From assembly GCA_018398585.1 (NCBI GenBank), contig JAGTTD010000014.1, positions 18,723,387 to 18,787,386 of the forward strand: a DNA stretch of 64,000 nucleotides, in the 5' to 3' direction. Source of the stretch: Simmondsia chinensis (Eukaryota; Streptophyta; Magnoliopsida; Caryophyllales; Simmondsiaceae). Position 1 is the stretch's first letter. Each line of letters starts with the position of its first letter. Positions 35,001-43,192 of this stretch are shown in pieces. Under the pieces are notes generated by a model that ran no database searches, was not told the DNA's origin, and worked only from the letters and a program-made list of their open reading frames with translations. Both the position numbers and the translations under genes were made by a program.

Positions 35001-36979
35001 CGTCCACTGCATGTAAGTCAATACATATATTTTTTTCTCATCCCAAAAGTTTTTCCGAGCGTTTACATCTCGCTCAATGGTATCATCTGTAATTTTCTTC
35101 CCTATCTCAGACCATGATCTTCTGGGACAACACAGTGTCTTTGCTGAACACGCAGCAGTTTCTTCCACATCTCATCCGTGCCCTTATGTTGCTTACTATG
35201 GACCGATTCATTCCTCGTCCTCGAATGGGAGTGTCACGGATGGTGCTAGTTTTAGTAATCACTGGAATGCCCCATCAGGGGCAGGTGAGATGATGACTTC
35301 TTATGCATTTGCTGCAATGGAACCCCATTTTCAGAGCTGGGAACGCCATTTGCCACCTTTTTCTGGAACTAGATTGAGCAGTGCTGATCAACCTACAGTC
35401 TCGTCTGTGGGTCCAAGATCAGCTCGGACCAATCCTGACGTTCCGAGACCGGGATCTTTTGTGCAACCATTTGCTGTTGGCCACAGGTACTTCTTATCTC
35501 AATTTTGTTACTGGCAAAACTCGTTATTGATGCTGAACAAAGTTTTCTATCACCTACATATTACGATAAAGCTCTCAACAAAGTGAGGTTATGGCGTATC
35601 CAGAGCATTGCTATGGGGAGCATGCCGGTAAACTGTTCAACAAATAGATGACTAATGATCTAGTAAAACAATAGGAAGATTCAAACAAATATCATATAGA
35701 GGATAGACATGAAAGAGAGAAAAAAAACATTTGATTGGGATGAGGTTTCTAGACAGCCTAATTAGAAAAATAAACACGTGGATCAACAAAAATTATGTGA
35801 CAGAAGCCTTTTTGAGGAAAAAAAGTCCTTATTTGTAGTACATCAAGTTTTTAGTTCAACTCAACAATTATTGAGGACCATATAATTGAATGTAAATACT
35901 AAACAAAGGAGGCATCCTAAATGTGGGTATGAGAATTATTTAAAATTAGCTCAAGAATTCTTCTTCTTCTTAAAGGATGACCAGGGCGCCTGCTCCCGGT
36001 CATCCTATATTGGATCTGCCTGTGGTTATGCAACACCATCACTCTTTGCATAGGTGGTGTTGTCAAGATTCATACCACTGACTTCCATCGGGATGAAGCA
36101 ACCAACAAATGGAAAATAAAAATCAACAATCATGAGGTGACGAGTTGTCTCATAAATAAGTTGTCTCTGAAGCGTTTTTACGTAAGCCAACCATGGGGTC
36201 AAGAGTTGTCTCATAAATAACTGGTTGCACATGGAATTCAACCAATCATGGGGCGATGAGTTGTCTCATGAATAAGTTGTCTTCAAAGCATTATTACATA
36301 AGCCAACGTGTTTTTAGTTCATATGGGATCATGTTAACCAGTTACAATAGTCATCTTTTGGCGATGGTCAAACGTTGTTATTAATAGTTTGGTACTAGTT
36401 TCACTTGTGAGGTCTAAGAAACTCGTGTTTGACTCCATTTAGTTACTGGATGGGACTCGTATTGTGTCTTCAAATAATGATCCTTACATAACAAGTTTTA
36501 TTATTATAGTAAAATGTTTGTCCTTGCATAGTGGTAGGAGCTCAGTCACGTCACCAATGGTTCTGCCTTACCCAGCTGGTGCTGCTGCTCGGGCCCGTGA
36601 TCGTGTCCGGGCCCTACAAGCTTATTTTCAACAGCCTAGTACTCCACAGCCTGTGCGTACTCCTGTCATCCCTGGGACCCCGAGATTCAATACTCATAGG
36701 GGCCCATCTCAACAATTGGGACCACCCCCCTCTTCTTCCAACCTTCATGGAGGTTTCTGCGCCTTCCCATCAGTTACATCTGGTCAGAACTTTCTGGAAT
36801 CACAGAACCGGGTAGCAAACCGATTCCATGCTTGGGAAAGCGATCACTTGGCATCATTCTCTTGGAGCCAAACAGAGAGGGATTCAGGCCGAGGGGGATT
36901 TCGCCACACAGCGGGTGGGTCCAGGAGCTTCCGTCCTTGGCATGGATCTGAGCGGTCACCATCTCGGAACCGGCCATGA
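19897..36979 (+). CDS. RFI2-like: RFI2-like RING-H2 E3 ubiquitin ligase (6 exons, 411 aa)
   Basis: The coding sequence is the join of 19897-20053, 21740-21909, 32709-32767, 34987-35012, 35111-35486 and 36532-36979. All introns are GT-AG and the phases join without a break (1,236 nt including TGA). The RING-H2 ligands are C26, C29, C46, H48, H51, C54, C67 and C70. They are followed by '[16 protein letters not shown]' and 'YDLSYSEM', which I recognise from the Arabidopsis RFI2 (RED AND FAR-RED INSENSITIVE 2) group. The C-terminal half is low-complexity, with His/Pro/Ser-rich blocks and an Arg/Gly-rich tail. In Arabidopsis, RFI2 is linked to red/far-red signalling and flowering time. The same role here is inference. 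Intron 2 is 10.8 kb because it contains Gypsy-2. No stop or frameshift is seen in the exons, so the gene appears intact. The function as an E2-dependent ligase follows from the RING type. Confidence 0.9.
20054..21739 (+). other. Intron 1 of the RFI2-like gene
   Basis: 1,686 bp, GT...AG, with a T-run near 21559-21574 upstream of the acceptor. I see no nested element in it. The open frames here are not coding. Confidence 0.8.
21740..21909 (+). CDS. RFI2-like: RFI2-like exon 2
   Basis: 170 nt between 'tgtctacag' and ATG|gtaaag. Completes the RING (C54, C67, C70) and the conserved acidic segment after it. Ends in phase 0 at codon 109. Confidence 0.92.
25903..26640 (+). repeat. Gypsy-2 5' LTR
   Basis: 738 bp with a GC-rich insert (26040-26175) containing three tandem copies of a 'cccagacacgg' unit. 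A TATA-like 'gtatatataataaag' lies near 26384. Ends GTGATA. Confidence 0.92.
26643..26656 (+). other. Gypsy-2 primer-binding site
   Basis: TGGTATCAGAGCGG, 2 bases after the 5' LTR; complementary to the initiator tRNA-Met 3' end. Confidence 0.9.
26666..28576 (+). pseudogene. Gypsy-2 gag-protease (broken)
   Basis: One frame, ATG 26666, with a TAG at 27731-27733 just before the zinc knuckle ('[13 protein letters not shown]') and a TAG at 28574-28576. An N-terminal coiled coil (about codons 60-125, Glu/Leu-rich) precedes the gag core ('[10 protein letters not shown]', '[12 protein letters not shown]', 'KHFFPENAE'). A Gln/Ala/Pro-rich linker is built from two 72-bp repeats (27965-28108). It is followed by the aspartic protease, active site D-T-G at 28202-28210 ('[12 protein letters not shown]'), and 'VVLGMDFF'. 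Confidence 0.88.
27965..28108 (+). repeat. Two tandem 72-bp repeats in the Gypsy-2 gag-protease linker
   Basis: 27965-28036 and 28037-28108 are in frame and encode two copies of a 24-residue unit starting 'TQVPGAAH', rich in Gln, Ala, Val and Pro. Confidence 0.85.
28592..31460 (+). pseudogene. Gypsy-2 RT-RNase H-integrase-chromodomain (broken)
   Basis: Lesions: a frameshift near 28825-28850, a TAA replacing Gln near 29030, a further shift near 29060-29075, and a TAA at 29523-29525. A 630-codon open stretch (29568-31460) follows. The RT catalytic box reads YLDN (second Asp to Asn, AAT at 29202-29204). RNase H starts at '[11 protein letters not shown]'. Integrase has an intact HHCC finger ('GHPGIERT', 'CLVCQQDK') and DDE motifs ('MDFISALP', 'SDRDPRF', 'IERVNA'). 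The C-terminus is a chromodomain ('[16 protein letters not shown]', 31348-31400). The lost RT active site rules out self-supplied retrotransposition. Confidence 0.9.
31492..32229 (+). repeat. Gypsy-2 3' LTR
   Basis: 738 bp, ends GTGACA. Its GC-rich insert has diverged from the 5' copy more than the rest of the LTR has. Confidence 0.92.
32709..32767 (+). CDS. RFI2-like: RFI2-like exon 3
   Basis: 59 nt between 'ttcttttgcag' and GA|gtaagt. Encodes a short conserved block with 'FGVQWCPF'. It is separated from exon 2 by the Gypsy-2-bearing intron. Confidence 0.88.
32768..34986 (+). other. Intron 3 of the RFI2-like gene
   Basis: 2,219 bp, GT...AG. Contains the Mutator-like MITE at 33510-34059. 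The remainder is AT-rich without recognisable elements. Confidence 0.8.
33510..34059. mobile_element. Mutator-like MITE in intron 3
   Basis: 550 bp with long imperfect terminal inverted repeats beginning GGGAAATTATCA (left) and GGGAAGTTATAA (right, reverse complement), extending roughly 120 bp. It is flanked by a perfect 9-bp target duplication TAAAATATA (33501-33509 and 34060-34068). Long TIRs plus a 9-bp TSD are the hallmark of MULEs. It encodes no protein. Confidence 0.85.
34987..35012 (+). CDS. RFI2-like: RFI2-like exon 4 (26-nt microexon)
   Basis: Only 26 nt, between 'tctgcag' and T|gtaagt. It restores the phase between exons 3 and 5 and reads '[10 protein letters not shown]' across the joins. 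Skipping it would change the frame. Confidence 0.82.
35111..35486 (+). CDS. RFI2-like: RFI2-like exon 5
   Basis: 376 nt between 'ccctatctcag' and CACAG|gtactt. Encodes '[14 protein letters not shown]', '[13 protein letters not shown]' and Ser/Pro-rich sequence. Confidence 0.9.
35487..36531 (+). other. Intron 5 of the RFI2-like gene
   Basis: 1,045 bp, GT...AG. It contains an imperfect direct repeat of about 63 bp (see the separate entry) and otherwise nothing recognisable. Intron 4 (35013-35110) is only 98 bp. Confidence 0.8.
36129..36310. repeat. Imperfect ~63-bp direct repeat in intron 5
   Basis: Copies at about 36129-36191 and 36245-36309 share 'gagttgtctcat', 'aataagttgtct' and 'taagccaac'. 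A partial third 'gagttgtctcataaata' lies between them (about 36200). Confidence 0.75.
36532..36979 (+). CDS. RFI2-like: RFI2-like exon 6 and stop
   Basis: 448 nt from 'ccttgcatag' to TGA (36977-36979). Encodes the Arg/Ala-rich '[16 protein letters not shown]' segment, a Pro-rich stretch and the Gly/Arg/Ser-rich C-terminus. Confidence 0.9.
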
Positions 36980-37433
36980 AGACTTTTTGAGTCTTATGGT
37001 GAAGCGTAGACTGTCCTATATAATATCTTGTGCTGAAACCAAGAATTATTTATGTGTGAAACACGATACAACTGTGCCTGGAAAACAATCCTTAGCTGCG
37101 AAAAGGGTCAAGAAGATCTCTTGCTAGAAGGACCCCTTCTATGTATAGTACGGGACGCTCTCTGCGTTCTGATCCCTAAGAAAAGCAGTATTTCGGGTCC
37201 TAGTAAGTGTTTTCGTTGATTTCTTGGTAAAAACACGACCAAAGTTCAAAAAGTGGGGCTTTTCATGTTATCATGTATTTCTTCCTCGTATATTCTGGCT
37301 TCTGTATAAAAGTCGGTCTAGACTTTTTTTGTTTTTTTTTTGGCATTTTAACTCCTCTCGCACACTGTTGATAGTGAGAAAACACTAGTACATGGGGGAA
37401 TGAGAAGGATGAAGATGAGAGAAGGCTTGTGGT
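36980..37433 (+). other. 3' UTR and downstream region of the RFI2-like gene
   Basis: The stretch from the stop to the hAT-like element probably holds the 3' UTR and poly(A) site. I cannot pick a polyadenylation signal with confidence. No ORF is supported. Confidence 0.4.
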
Positions 37434-37562
37434 CAGTGGCGGACGCACATTGGAAGGACCGGGGTGCATGGACACCACAGCTTTATCACTCGACCGTTAG
37501 AAGTTCTATGCATTGGTACCAAAATTATAAATAAAGTAACTAGTGAACCCGCATCAAAAGTG

Positions 37563-37630
37563 TATATTGCAGCCGAGTGGTTAAGCATGCTTCGTCAACC
37601 TCATAGGTCGCAGGTTCGAATTCGTATTAG
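37563..37630 (+). other. tRNA-like module inside the hAT-like element
   Basis: 'gccgagtggttaagc' (A-box-like) and 'ggtcgcaggttcgaattc' (B-box-like) are spaced about as in a type II tRNA gene. The flanks do not pair into an acceptor stem, so I do not call it a functional tRNA. Confidence 0.55.
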
Positions 37631-37840
37631 TGCTTGCATTTTTCTTCAAATATCCCTTTTAATAGCTGCTGCTTAAAGCTATTTGCATTCTTGTTCGCAT
37701 AATAGTTACAATTTTCGTATTGTTTACATAATATAACTAGTTGATTTTATTCCTCTCAATTGCCTAGATATTAATTTTATTTTATATTGATAGTATATAT
37801 GTTTAATTTATAATTTTATAGTATATGTATATATATATAT

Positions 37841-38306
37841 TGTTACAAACCGAAATCCGAGGCTAGAATTTAAATGGGCTTTTGGCGGAAAAATCTGTTA
37901 AAGGATTTAAAATTCTGTTTTGTGAATGGCTGCTGCTGTCCGTGAGCTTCACTGCTGCTGTTTTGCTGTTAGTTACGGGAATTTGGCGCCAAGGATAATA
38001 ATTTGAACATTAGTTTACATTTTAGATTGTTTCAAAGATTGTCTAGGTTCATTGATTAGTGCTTGCATTAGATTGTTATAAATAAAATGTGAATGTATGT
38101 TCATTTGGCATTCAATGAAAAGTAATCTGAAATATCAATCTCATTTGAGATTAAATTTTCTTTCTCATCTCCTTTTACCTTCTTTCTCTCATCTAACTCT
38201 TAAACTCTACTTTCTCATCTTAATTTCCCTTCTTTCTCATCTCATATTCTCAATCTATTCGCATTTTATATTAGTTTACGTTCGTGGTTCAAGCCCGAGT
38301 GTAACA
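37841..38306 (+). repeat. TR-GAG 5' LTR
   Basis: 466 bp, TGTTACAAACCG...GTGTAACA. Contains a TATA-like 'ttataaataaaatg' near 38078 and a CT-rich leader. Confidence 0.92.
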
Positions 38307-38308
38307 AG

Positions 38309-38321
38309 TGGTATCAGAGCC
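38309..38321 (+). other. TR-GAG primer-binding site
   Basis: TGGTATCAGAGCC, 2 bases after the 5' LTR; initiator tRNA-Met type. Confidence 0.9.
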
Positions 38322-38733
38322 TCGTTCCAATCGAGTGTGTAAACAAATTTTAAAAAAAAAATTTCAGAAAATTCATTACTGAATTTTGGAGTGTCGGTGC
38401 GGAATTCAGTGAGAAAAGCAGTTCAAAAACAACTCAGGTTTTGCTGATATTAATCGGGAAAATCAGATAATGCAATTGCAGTGAAGATTGCGATTTTGTT
38501 TCAGCAGTTCGACCAAGTGCATTTCAGTTCAAACAATCAAAAATTGACCTGGAAATTCAGAAGCTGAGTGATCACATTCAGATCTAATCAGATCTGAACT
38601 TACAAAACTAAGAAACAAGTGACAGTGAGCTCAAGTTGTGGATCATTTTATGCTGCATTGATCTCGGTTGCTGAAGCAGGGCTGGTTTAACCATCAATTA
38701 ATCGATTAAGCTAGCAAGACCTAGGAAAAAACA

Positions 38734-40586
38734 TGATTGAAGGTGTGAGAACTTGATCTGGAGCTGGAGGTGCCAATGCTCCGGGTGCTGGTATGGATTT
38801 TGTGGCTGCGGTTAGAAATTCTGGTGTGAATGCATCATCCGATTAGCACAAGGAATGGAATGACAAGTTTGAACAATTGAATGCTAAGCTTGATCAGCAA
38901 AATGCGAGGTTTGATATGAAGTTTGATCAGCAAAATGCAAGGCTTGAACAGCAAAATGACAACATTCAGCAGATGTTGAAATTGATGTTGGATAAGGAGG
39001 CACGGTTGCAGAAAATTGAAGAAAATATTGTGCACTTGCAAGACCGAGTTGATAAACGGGGAGAAAATGATCAAGGCAATGAGAAACTTGTGTCACAACA
39101 ATTACAAGCTCTGGATGAGAAGATTAGTGATAATGTGCAACATCAACTTCAAGGAATTGATGGAAGGATCGATGCTCATTTAAACCGACAATTACAGAAT
39201 TTTGAAGAGAGGTTTAATGAGATTAACAAACAAGCAATTGATGCTCGAGTGAGTGAACAATTGGCATCGTTGCAACATCACGCGCAAGGGATGAATGTAG
39301 GTGCAAATGGAGGAGGATTGTTGCCTTTAAGTCAGATTTTGGGAGCTTCAAACTTGCCTCAAACTCACACACCGAACGTTGCTGCAGAACCGAAGCAATC
39401 AGATGCAGAACCGAAGCAATCATGTGCAGACAGAGCTAACAATTTGAGGAATTTCATCAACATCGATGGCCTTCATGAGCAAGCTAAAGATCCGAGGCAA
39501 AGCCGAGATGAAAGTATGATTTTTGGACCAAAAGATCACCCTCCCGATCCACCCTATCGACCTGTGGATGCTACTGCTGTACCGAACAGAACAGAAAACG
39601 AGAATGCAGGACACTTTGATCCATTTCATGATCCACCTCGCACACGACCTGTTTGCTTGAATACCGGACTCAATAATCATCAACCTGACACTGTTCAGCA
39701 GTATAATTCAGGGATAAATGCATCTGAATTTGTTACTAACCGAAGCAATGAAGTCTCTTATGGTAATGGACGCAATGGCTTTCGACAACCTCGAGTTCAA
39801 CTCGAAAATTTTGATGGGAAGCAACCTCACTCTTGGATAAGAAAATGTGAGCGATATTTTCATTTCTATGCCATTCCCGATGATCAAAAGGTGGAATTGG
39901 CCGCGGTTTATCTCCAAGGGGATCACGAAGTGTGGTTCTACAGCCTGTTACGGAGCAATCCCGTTCTTACTTGGGACAAGTTCGTGTCCGAGATATGCGA
40001 GTGCTATGATGATGAAGAAGTGGGTGATGTCGTGGAAAGCTTCAACAAATTAACTCAAGCCACTACTGTGAAGGACTATATGACGAAATTTGAAAGTCTC
40101 CGAGCCAGTATGATTACAATTGCACCTCGAGCCCCCGAGTCCTTATATGTCTCGAGCTTCATCAGTGGATTAAAGCCGAAAATCAAGAACTTAGTGAAGG
40201 CCCTTGAACCTACTTCCTTGTCTCAAGCTTTTGCGAAGGCAAAATTGATTGAGGCTTCCGACTTAACATTTCTTGATCGGCCCAAGCATCGGGAAACATT
40301 TCTCGATCGGCCCAAGCATCAGGAAGGAAACTTCCAACATTCTCACAAAGGGTTAGACCACAAGAAATGGGATGAGCATAAAGACCCCCGAAACATTGAG
40401 AAGGTGTCCCGAAACCGCTGTTTTAAATGCCATCAACCTTATGTACCCGATCATAGGTGCAACCTAAGCTTCTCATGCTGGCAAGAGGGGTTGAAGTCGA
40501 AGGGGAATTCGAAAGTGAGGAAGATGACGCTGAAAATGAGGGGTCTGATCATGACAATGGCAGCGAGGATGAAGTGGATCCAATAG
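38734..40586 (+). pseudogene. TR-GAG gag (nearly intact)
   Basis: The ancestral ATG is probably at 38734, giving 'MIEGVRT'. A CGA-to-TGA stop follows at once and a TAG near 38846. From 38877 a 569-codon frame is open. An N-terminal coiled coil rich in Gln, Asn and Leu (with repeats of 'FDQQNAR' type) covers about residues 1-140. A His/Pro/Asn-rich linker follows, then the gag core ('NFDGKQPHSWIRKCERYF', 'GDHEVWFYSLLR', 'SFNKLTQAT'), about residues 300-470, and a CCHC-like knuckle ('CFKCHQPYVPDHRC', about 40422-40463). The core is strikingly similar to Gypsy-1 gag. After the knuckle the frame is shifted and an acidic segment leads to the 'RTRMFSRGKE' tail. Confidence 0.88.
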
Positions 40587-40735
40587 CTCGAAGGAAGGAA
40601 TTGCACGACCTCACTATGAAGTTGTACAAGTCCAAAAAAACTCCAGTTTCGGAAGGGCGACGCTTCCAACAAGTGATTTCCAAGACTCGTTCCCTCTCAT
40701 TCTTGAGGACAAGAATGTTTTCAAGGGGAAAGGAA

Positions 40736-41199
40736 TGTTACAAACCGAAATCCGAGGCTAGAATTTAAATGGGCTTTTGGCGGGAAAATCTGTTAAAGGA
40801 TTTAAAATTCTGTTTTGTGAATGGCTGCTGCTGTCCGTGAGCTTCACTGCTGCTATTTTGCTGTTAGTTACGGGAATTTGGCACCAAGGATAATAATTTG
40901 AACATTAGTTTACATTCTAGATTGTTCCAAAGATTGTCTAGGTTCATTGATTAGTGCTTGCATTAGATTGTTATAAATAAGATGTGAATGTATGTTTATT
41001 TGGCATTCAATGAAAAGTAATCTGAAATATCAATCTCATTTGAGATTAAATTCTCTTTCTCATCTTCTTTTCCCTTCTTTCTCTCATCTAACTCTAAACT
41101 CTACTTTCTCATCTTAATTTCCCTTCTTTCTCATCTCATATTCTCAATCTATCCGCATTTTATATTAGTTTACGTTCGTGGTTAAACCCGAGCCTAACA
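40736..41199 (+). repeat. TR-GAG 3' LTR
   Basis: 464 bp, matches the 5' copy with about 15 differences and ends CCTAACA. Confidence 0.92.
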
Positions 41200-41435
41200 T
41201 ATATACACACACATTAGTTTTTATTTTTATTTTTATTATTTTATTTTATCTTTAATATAGATATGGATCCCACATTGCTGATTTTCTGGATCCGCCAATG
41301 CTTGTAGTGGACCTCAACTAGTCATGTGGGTAAAGAGCCATGAGCAGTGAGCAAGTTTAGCGCGCGTTTCACATCGTCTGCCATTTTGCATTTGTGTTTT
41401 GGAAACTGGAATCGTGTCCCCTAGGGAAATGTTTA

Positions 41436-41999
41436 GGCTGCATTTAGTTTAGCTTTTTAACAGTTTAAAGCTGTGAAAAAAATCTAGTAGATTGTAAGGT
41501 TTGTGTTTGGTTGACAAAAAAGATATTTTTACATCTTTTTCGCAGCTTAAATAAGAAGATAAAAAAGTTATTTTATAATTAAGTAGAAAAAGATGCAAAA
41601 TTAAATTTTTTTCACAGTTTATTTCAAAAATATGTTTTCAAAAGACTCTGTTAACATTAAATATTCATCACCGTGGCCTACTTTTATTTGTTATCACCTG
41701 CCCTACCTATCATCAGCCATTTTACGTCTATGGGTCATTATACTCACAACTCTTCACTACCATAACCAACTATTGTCATGATTTTTTTTTACCTACTATT
41801 ATTAATTAATTTATATTAATATGTTATTTTTGTGATTTTAATCTAAGTTTCTTTTTTAAACTTGTATCCAAATATTTATTATGTAAAAAAGATCTTTCTG
41901 CAGTACACAACCAAATGATTCATTGCAAAAAGATATAGATCTTTTGAAATAGATAAACTGAAAAAGGATAAGCTGAAAAAAGCTAAATTAAATGCAACT
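41436..41999. mobile_element. Tourist-like (PIF/Harbinger) MITE
   Basis: 564 bp with terminal inverted repeats GGCTGCATTTAGTTTAGCTT (left) and AGTTGCATTTAATTTAGCTT (right, reverse complement). It is flanked by TTA (41433-41435 and 42000-42002), the usual 3-bp Harbinger-type duplication. A 5-bp TTTAG reading of the target site is also possible. Non-coding and AT-rich. Confidence 0.7.
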
Positions 42000-42002
42000 T
42001 TA

Positions 42003-42649
42003 GCGATAGAAAACAACCAACCATACCACTTAGATTCCATCCCCACTAGTGAATTTGTGGTCCCCCTTGATGGGCAATTTAAGGGGTGGTCCCTCAAATC
42101 TCCCAAAGGCATTGCCAATCCTTTAAATAAAAAAAAAAACAAAAAAAAAAAAAAAAATTATGTTTTGAACTTTTTTCCCCAGTTTGGGTGACAAACCTGA
42201 CAACAAGAATAGAAGAGACAAGCTCTTTAAAACTTGGTGTTTAGTTTTTCAAAAACTAAAAATTTGAAAACAATACCAAATTATGTCTAGTTTTTCCAAT
42301 TTGGTTTATCCCTTGAGATGATTTAATTGCCTTGTCCTTTGTATTATGCTTCTCTCGTTGGCAACAAGAGATGCTGGACCTGAGATTGGGATTTGCTAGT
42401 TAGATAAAGGTCGTTGAACCTATATATGCTTTCAAAGATTTAACAAAAAAAGCATACATGATTAAAAGGATAGGGAATAAGGCCGTAGCATTCTGAGGTT
42501 GAATACCTAGATGATATGAGGTTTGACTTGAACCTAGACTTGATTATGACTTCACCATTTGCCAAAAAACTGTAACAGTGCTCTTCCAATCGAACATGCC
42601 ATAGAACATTCAAGTACACTAAGAAAGAACATTTGCAATTGGTGCTTCT
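42003..42649. other. Unassigned spacer with a poly-A tract
   Basis: AT-rich DNA with long A-runs at about 42128-42157. No gene, LTR or inverted repeat was recognised. Confidence 0.5.
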
Positions 42650-43155
42650 TGTCACAGGATGACACTTGAACCTAGTCGCAACCCGCGATGCCACTTAACT
42701 TCATCCTGAAAGTCCCTCGTTAAGCCCGGCCCCGAAACCCCGAAGTGACCCGATACGAAGTCAAGACAATGAAAGTGTTTTAAGTATTGGAAGAGAGGAT
42801 AAAAGCATAAGTTCACACAGTTAGAGAAAGGGTGAATGAGAGAGAGTATTTTGTGGATAATTTGGCAAATGCCATTCCATTACTATTTATAGGCAAAGCA
42901 AGTACATGAGTCGTGTGGCTCTTCACATCAAGAAGATTCTAGAACTACAATTAATTACAACTCTTCCACTACTCTTACCTACCTCCGTAAGCAACCGTGC
43001 ATTAATTCCCACGGTTTCCCACCCTTTTATATTATTCTAGGTTATTCTAGATCCTTCTAGGCTATTCTAGACTCCTTTAGACTACATTAGTACATTGAAG
43101 TAAAAATACAAGATAAAGAAAATTAAAGTACTTCTAAAACAAGTGGCGGGTGACA
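42650..43155 (-). repeat. Gypsy-3 3' LTR
   Basis: 506 bp. On the plus strand it starts TGTCACAGGATG and ends GGCGGGTGACA. Confidence 0.9.
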
Positions 43156-43192
43156 CTCTCCCCCACCCAAGCCATTGACGTCCCCTTCGATG

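Larger units (their letters stand above)
37841..41199 (+). mobile_element. Gag-only LTR retrotransposon (TR-GAG type)
   Basis: 3,359 bp with LTRs 37841-38306 (466 bp) and 40736-41199 (464 bp), TGTTACAAACC...TAACA. The TSD is TATAT (37836-37840 and 41200-41204). The PBS is TGGTATCAGAGCC and the PPT is AAGGGGAAAGGAA. The 2.4-kb internal region encodes a long gag with a zinc knuckle and then passes directly to the tail that normally ends pol. No protease, RT, RNase H or integrase is present. The gag and PPT match Gypsy-1, suggesting it was mobilised by that lineage. LTR differences are about 3% by eye. Confidence 0.92.
37434..41300. mobile_element. hAT-like non-autonomous DNA element, interrupted by TR-GAG
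   Basis: The left end is CAGTGGCGGACGCAC. The right end is the reverse complement of CATTGGCGGATCC. The 8-bp flanks are CTTGTGGT (37426-37433) and CTTGTAGT (41301-41308), 7/8 identical, as expected for hAT transposons. Without the inserted retrotransposon (37841-41199 plus its TSD) the element is about 500 bp. It has a tRNA-like internal module and no transposase. Confidence 0.7.

Noticed and set aside
37563..37630. Possible tRNA gene (A-box and B-box like words)
   Set aside because: I could not form an acceptor stem or a consistent anticodon arm. It lies inside a hAT-like element, so I list it as a tRNA-like module only.
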